Assembly: GCA_021741795.1 (NCBI GenBank)
Contig: JAIOXC010000006.1
Location: 1-23,635, forward strand
Source: Ilumatobacteraceae bacterium
GTDB lineage: Bacteria; Actinomycetota; Acidimicrobiia; Acidimicrobiales; Ilumatobacteraceae
Direction of reading: 5' to 3'
Length of the DNA stretch: 23,635 nucleotides
In this document: positions 22,111 through 23,635 of the stretch, piece after piece
Position numbering within the stretch: position 1 is the first letter of the stretch
How the letters are laid out: every line of letters begins with the position of its first letter
The notes under the pieces: generated by a model
Told to the model about the DNA's origin: nothing
Database searches by the model: none
The model's input: only the letters and a program-made list of their open reading frames with translations
Made by a program: the position numbers and the translations under genes

Positions 22111-23553
22111 ATGAGCACAGCAACACAGAACCCAACAGGACTCAAGGATGGTCGAGTAGTCGCCATCGCTGGTCCAGTTATCGACGTCGAGTTTCCTCGC
22201 GGCGCACTTCCAGAGCTCAACCAAGCTCTGGAGTTCACCGTCAACGTGGAAGGCAAGGACATTTTCATCCTCGCTGAAGTTGCACAGCAGTTGGGCCAGA
22301 GTCGCGTGCGTGCAGTGTGCTTGAAGCCAACTGACGGTCTTCGTCGTGGCACTCCAGTGCGCAACACCGGTCATGGTCTGCAAGTGCCAGTGGGCGACAA
22401 GACACTTGGTCACGTATGGAACGTGTGGGGCGACTGCCTCGATGGCAACAACGACGACTTCAAAGATGTCGAGCGTTGGGACATTCACCGTCCAGCACCA
22501 GACTTTGCTGCACTCGAGCCAAGCCGTCGCATGTTTGAAACCGGAATTAAGGTCATCGACTTGCTCACCCCATATTTGGCTGGTGGAAAAATTGGTTTGT
22601 TCGGTGGCGCAGGTGTAGGCAAGACCGTTCTCATCACCGAAATGATCAACCGTGTGGCATCAAACCACGGTGGTGTGTCGGTGTTTGCTGGCGTGGGCGA
22701 GCGCACTCGTGAGGGCACCGACTTGCGTATGGAAATGGAAGAGTCTGGCGTGTTTGAAAAAGCCGCCCTCGTGTTCGGCCAGATGGACGAACCACCAGGC
22801 GTGCGCTTGCGCGTTGCTCTTTCGGCACTCACCATGGCCGAGTATTTCCGCGACGTAAAAAACCAAGACGTGTTGTTGTTCGTCGACAACATTTTCCGTT
22901 TCGTACAAGCTGGTTCTGAAGTATCAACGTTGTTGGGCCGTATGCCTTCAGCCGTGGGTTATCAGCCAACACTTGCTGACGAAATGGGTCAGTTGCAAGA
23001 GCGCATCACGTCAACACGTGGCCGATCGATTACATCGTTGCAAGCCGTATACGTGCCTGCTGACGACTACACCGACCCAGCACCGTTTACGACCTTTACG
23101 TTCTTGGATGCAACAACCGAGTTGTCACGACAGATCGCATCGTTGGGTATTTACCCAGCAGTGGACCCACTTGCTTCAACGTCGACAATTTTGTCGCCAG
23201 AAGTTGTTGGTGATCGTCACTACAACGTTGCTCGTCGCGTGCAAGAAATCTTGCAGCGCTACAAGGAACTTCAGGACATCATTGCGATTCTTGGTCTCGA
23301 CGAATTGTCGGAAGAAGATCGCCAGACTGTGTCTCGTGCGCGTAAGGTGCAGCGTTTCTTGTCGCAGCCGTTCTTTGTTGCCGAAGTGTTCACCGGTTTG
23401 AAGGGTGAATACGTCAAGACAGAAGACACTGTGGAGAGCTTCGAGTCGATCATTAAGGGCGACTTGGATGATGTTCCAGAGCAAGCCTTCTTGAACGTCG
23501 GTGGCGTTGATCAGGTGTTGGCTAAGGCCAAAGCACTGCAGGAAAACGCTTAA
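22111..23553 (+). CDS. atpD: F0F1 ATP synthase subunit beta
   Basis: Beta holds the catalytic sites that make ATP. The 480-residue protein has Walker A GGAGVGKT (165-172, K171). The catalytic glutamate E197 lies in GVGERTREGTD, and the Walker B region is VLLFVDNIFRF. The DELSEED torque-transmitting loop is at 397-403. The N-terminal beta-barrel domain starts GRVVAIAGPVIDVEF. AGGAG at 22100-22104 is 6 nt before the ATG, in an A-rich 34-nt gap after atpG. The stop is followed 2 nt later by the atpC start. Confidence 0.98.
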   Translation: MSTATQNPTGLKDGRVVAIAGPVIDVEFPRGALPELNQALEFTVNVEGKDIFILAEVAQQLGQSRVRAVCLKPTDGLRRGTPVRNTGHGLQVPVGDKTLGHVWNVWGDCLDGNNDDFKDVERWDIHRPAPDFAALEPSRRMFETGIKVIDLLTPYLAGGKIGLFGGAGVGKTVLITEMINRVASNHGGVSVFAGVGERTREGTDLRMEMEESGVFEKAALVFGQMDEPPGVRLRVALSALTMAEYFRDVKNQDVLLFVDNIFRFVQAGSEVSTLLGRMPSAVGYQPTLADEMGQLQERITSTRGRSITSLQAVYVPADDYTDPAPFTTFTFLDATTELSRQIASLGIYPAVDPLASTSTILSPEVVGDRHYNVARRVQEILQRYKELQDIIAILGLDELSEEDRQTVSRARKVQRFLSQPFFVAEVFTGLKGEYVKTEDTVESFESIIKGDLDDVPEQAFLNVGGVDQVLAKAKALQENA

Positions 23554-23555
23554 TC

Positions 23556-23635
23556 ATGGCCGATGCTGGTGCTCTTCGCGTAGAGGTGGTTTCACCTGAG
23601 CGTGTGCTGTTTACAGGTGATGCCCGTCAGGTCAT
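23556..23635 (+). CDS. atpC: F0F1 ATP synthase subunit epsilon (3' truncated)
   Basis: Only the first 26 codons are in the window. They read MADAGALRVEVVSPERVLFTGDARQV, matching the N-terminal beta-sandwich of subunit epsilon (xVEVVSPERVLxxGxA). Epsilon couples the rotor to the c-ring and can inhibit ATP hydrolysis. The gene begins 2 nt after the atpD stop, and the nearest ribosome-site candidate is AGGA at 23540-23543, 12 nt away. The identity is well supported by position and sequence despite the short length. Confidence 0.9.
   Translation, partial: MADAGALRVEVVSPERVLFTGDARQV

Overview
The window is a compact, gene-dense segment of an actinobacterial chromosome, most likely class Acidimicrobiia. 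This rests on gene order and protein style, not on a database search. The order argS-lysA-hom-thrC-rho-prfA-prmC ... wecA-atpI-atpBEF..HAGDC is the backbone known from Mycobacterium tuberculosis (Rv1292 to Rv1311) and other actinobacteria. Base composition looks close to 50% GC with many TTG codons, low for the phylum. GTG starts and 1-8 nt stop/start overlaps are frequent. I saw no tRNA, rRNA, CRISPR array, insertion sequence or prophage gene.

Region 1 (1-4307, + strand): the 3' end of argS overlaps lysA (last step of lysine synthesis), followed by hom and thrC of the threonine branch. Homoserine kinase (thrB), which follows thrC in the classical order, is absent. Region 2 (4308-9237, + strand): a 192-nt non-coding leader with a candidate promoter and hairpins precedes rho. 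Then come an unrecognised 330-residue protein in the slot usually held by rpmE, prfA (RF1), and prmC, which methylates the RF1 GGQ glutamine. Region 3 (9244-12859, - strand): two overlapping genes on the opposite strand encode a dipeptidyl-peptidase-IV-like S9 peptidase and a thiolase-superfamily protein whose usual catalytic motifs look replaced. They sit where tsaC/sua5 is found in the M. tuberculosis order.

Region 4 (12933-15793, + strand): rpiB and glyA (overlapping by one base) and a WecA/TagO-type polyprenyl-phosphate sugar-phosphate transferase. rpiB and the thiolase-like gene diverge from a 73-bp gap, and each has a TANNNT -10-like box 7-8 nt before its GTG start, suggesting leaderless mRNAs. 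Region 5 (15794-23635, + strand): a complete F-type ATP synthase operon except for the truncated last gene. It holds two small AtpI-type membrane proteins, then a, c, b, a second b-type subunit, delta, alpha, gamma, beta and the start of epsilon. The second b-type subunit and delta are separate, overlapping genes, whereas in mycobacteria they are one fused protein.

The window is mostly core metabolism. The parts most worth attention are the structured rho leader with a possible short ORF, the unknown gene in the rpmE slot, the minus-strand pair with its non-canonical thiolase fold, the back-to-back leaderless promoters, the unfused b'/delta pair, and strong translation-start regions confined mainly to the multi-copy ATP synthase subunits. 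I found no clear evidence of an entirely new biological system.
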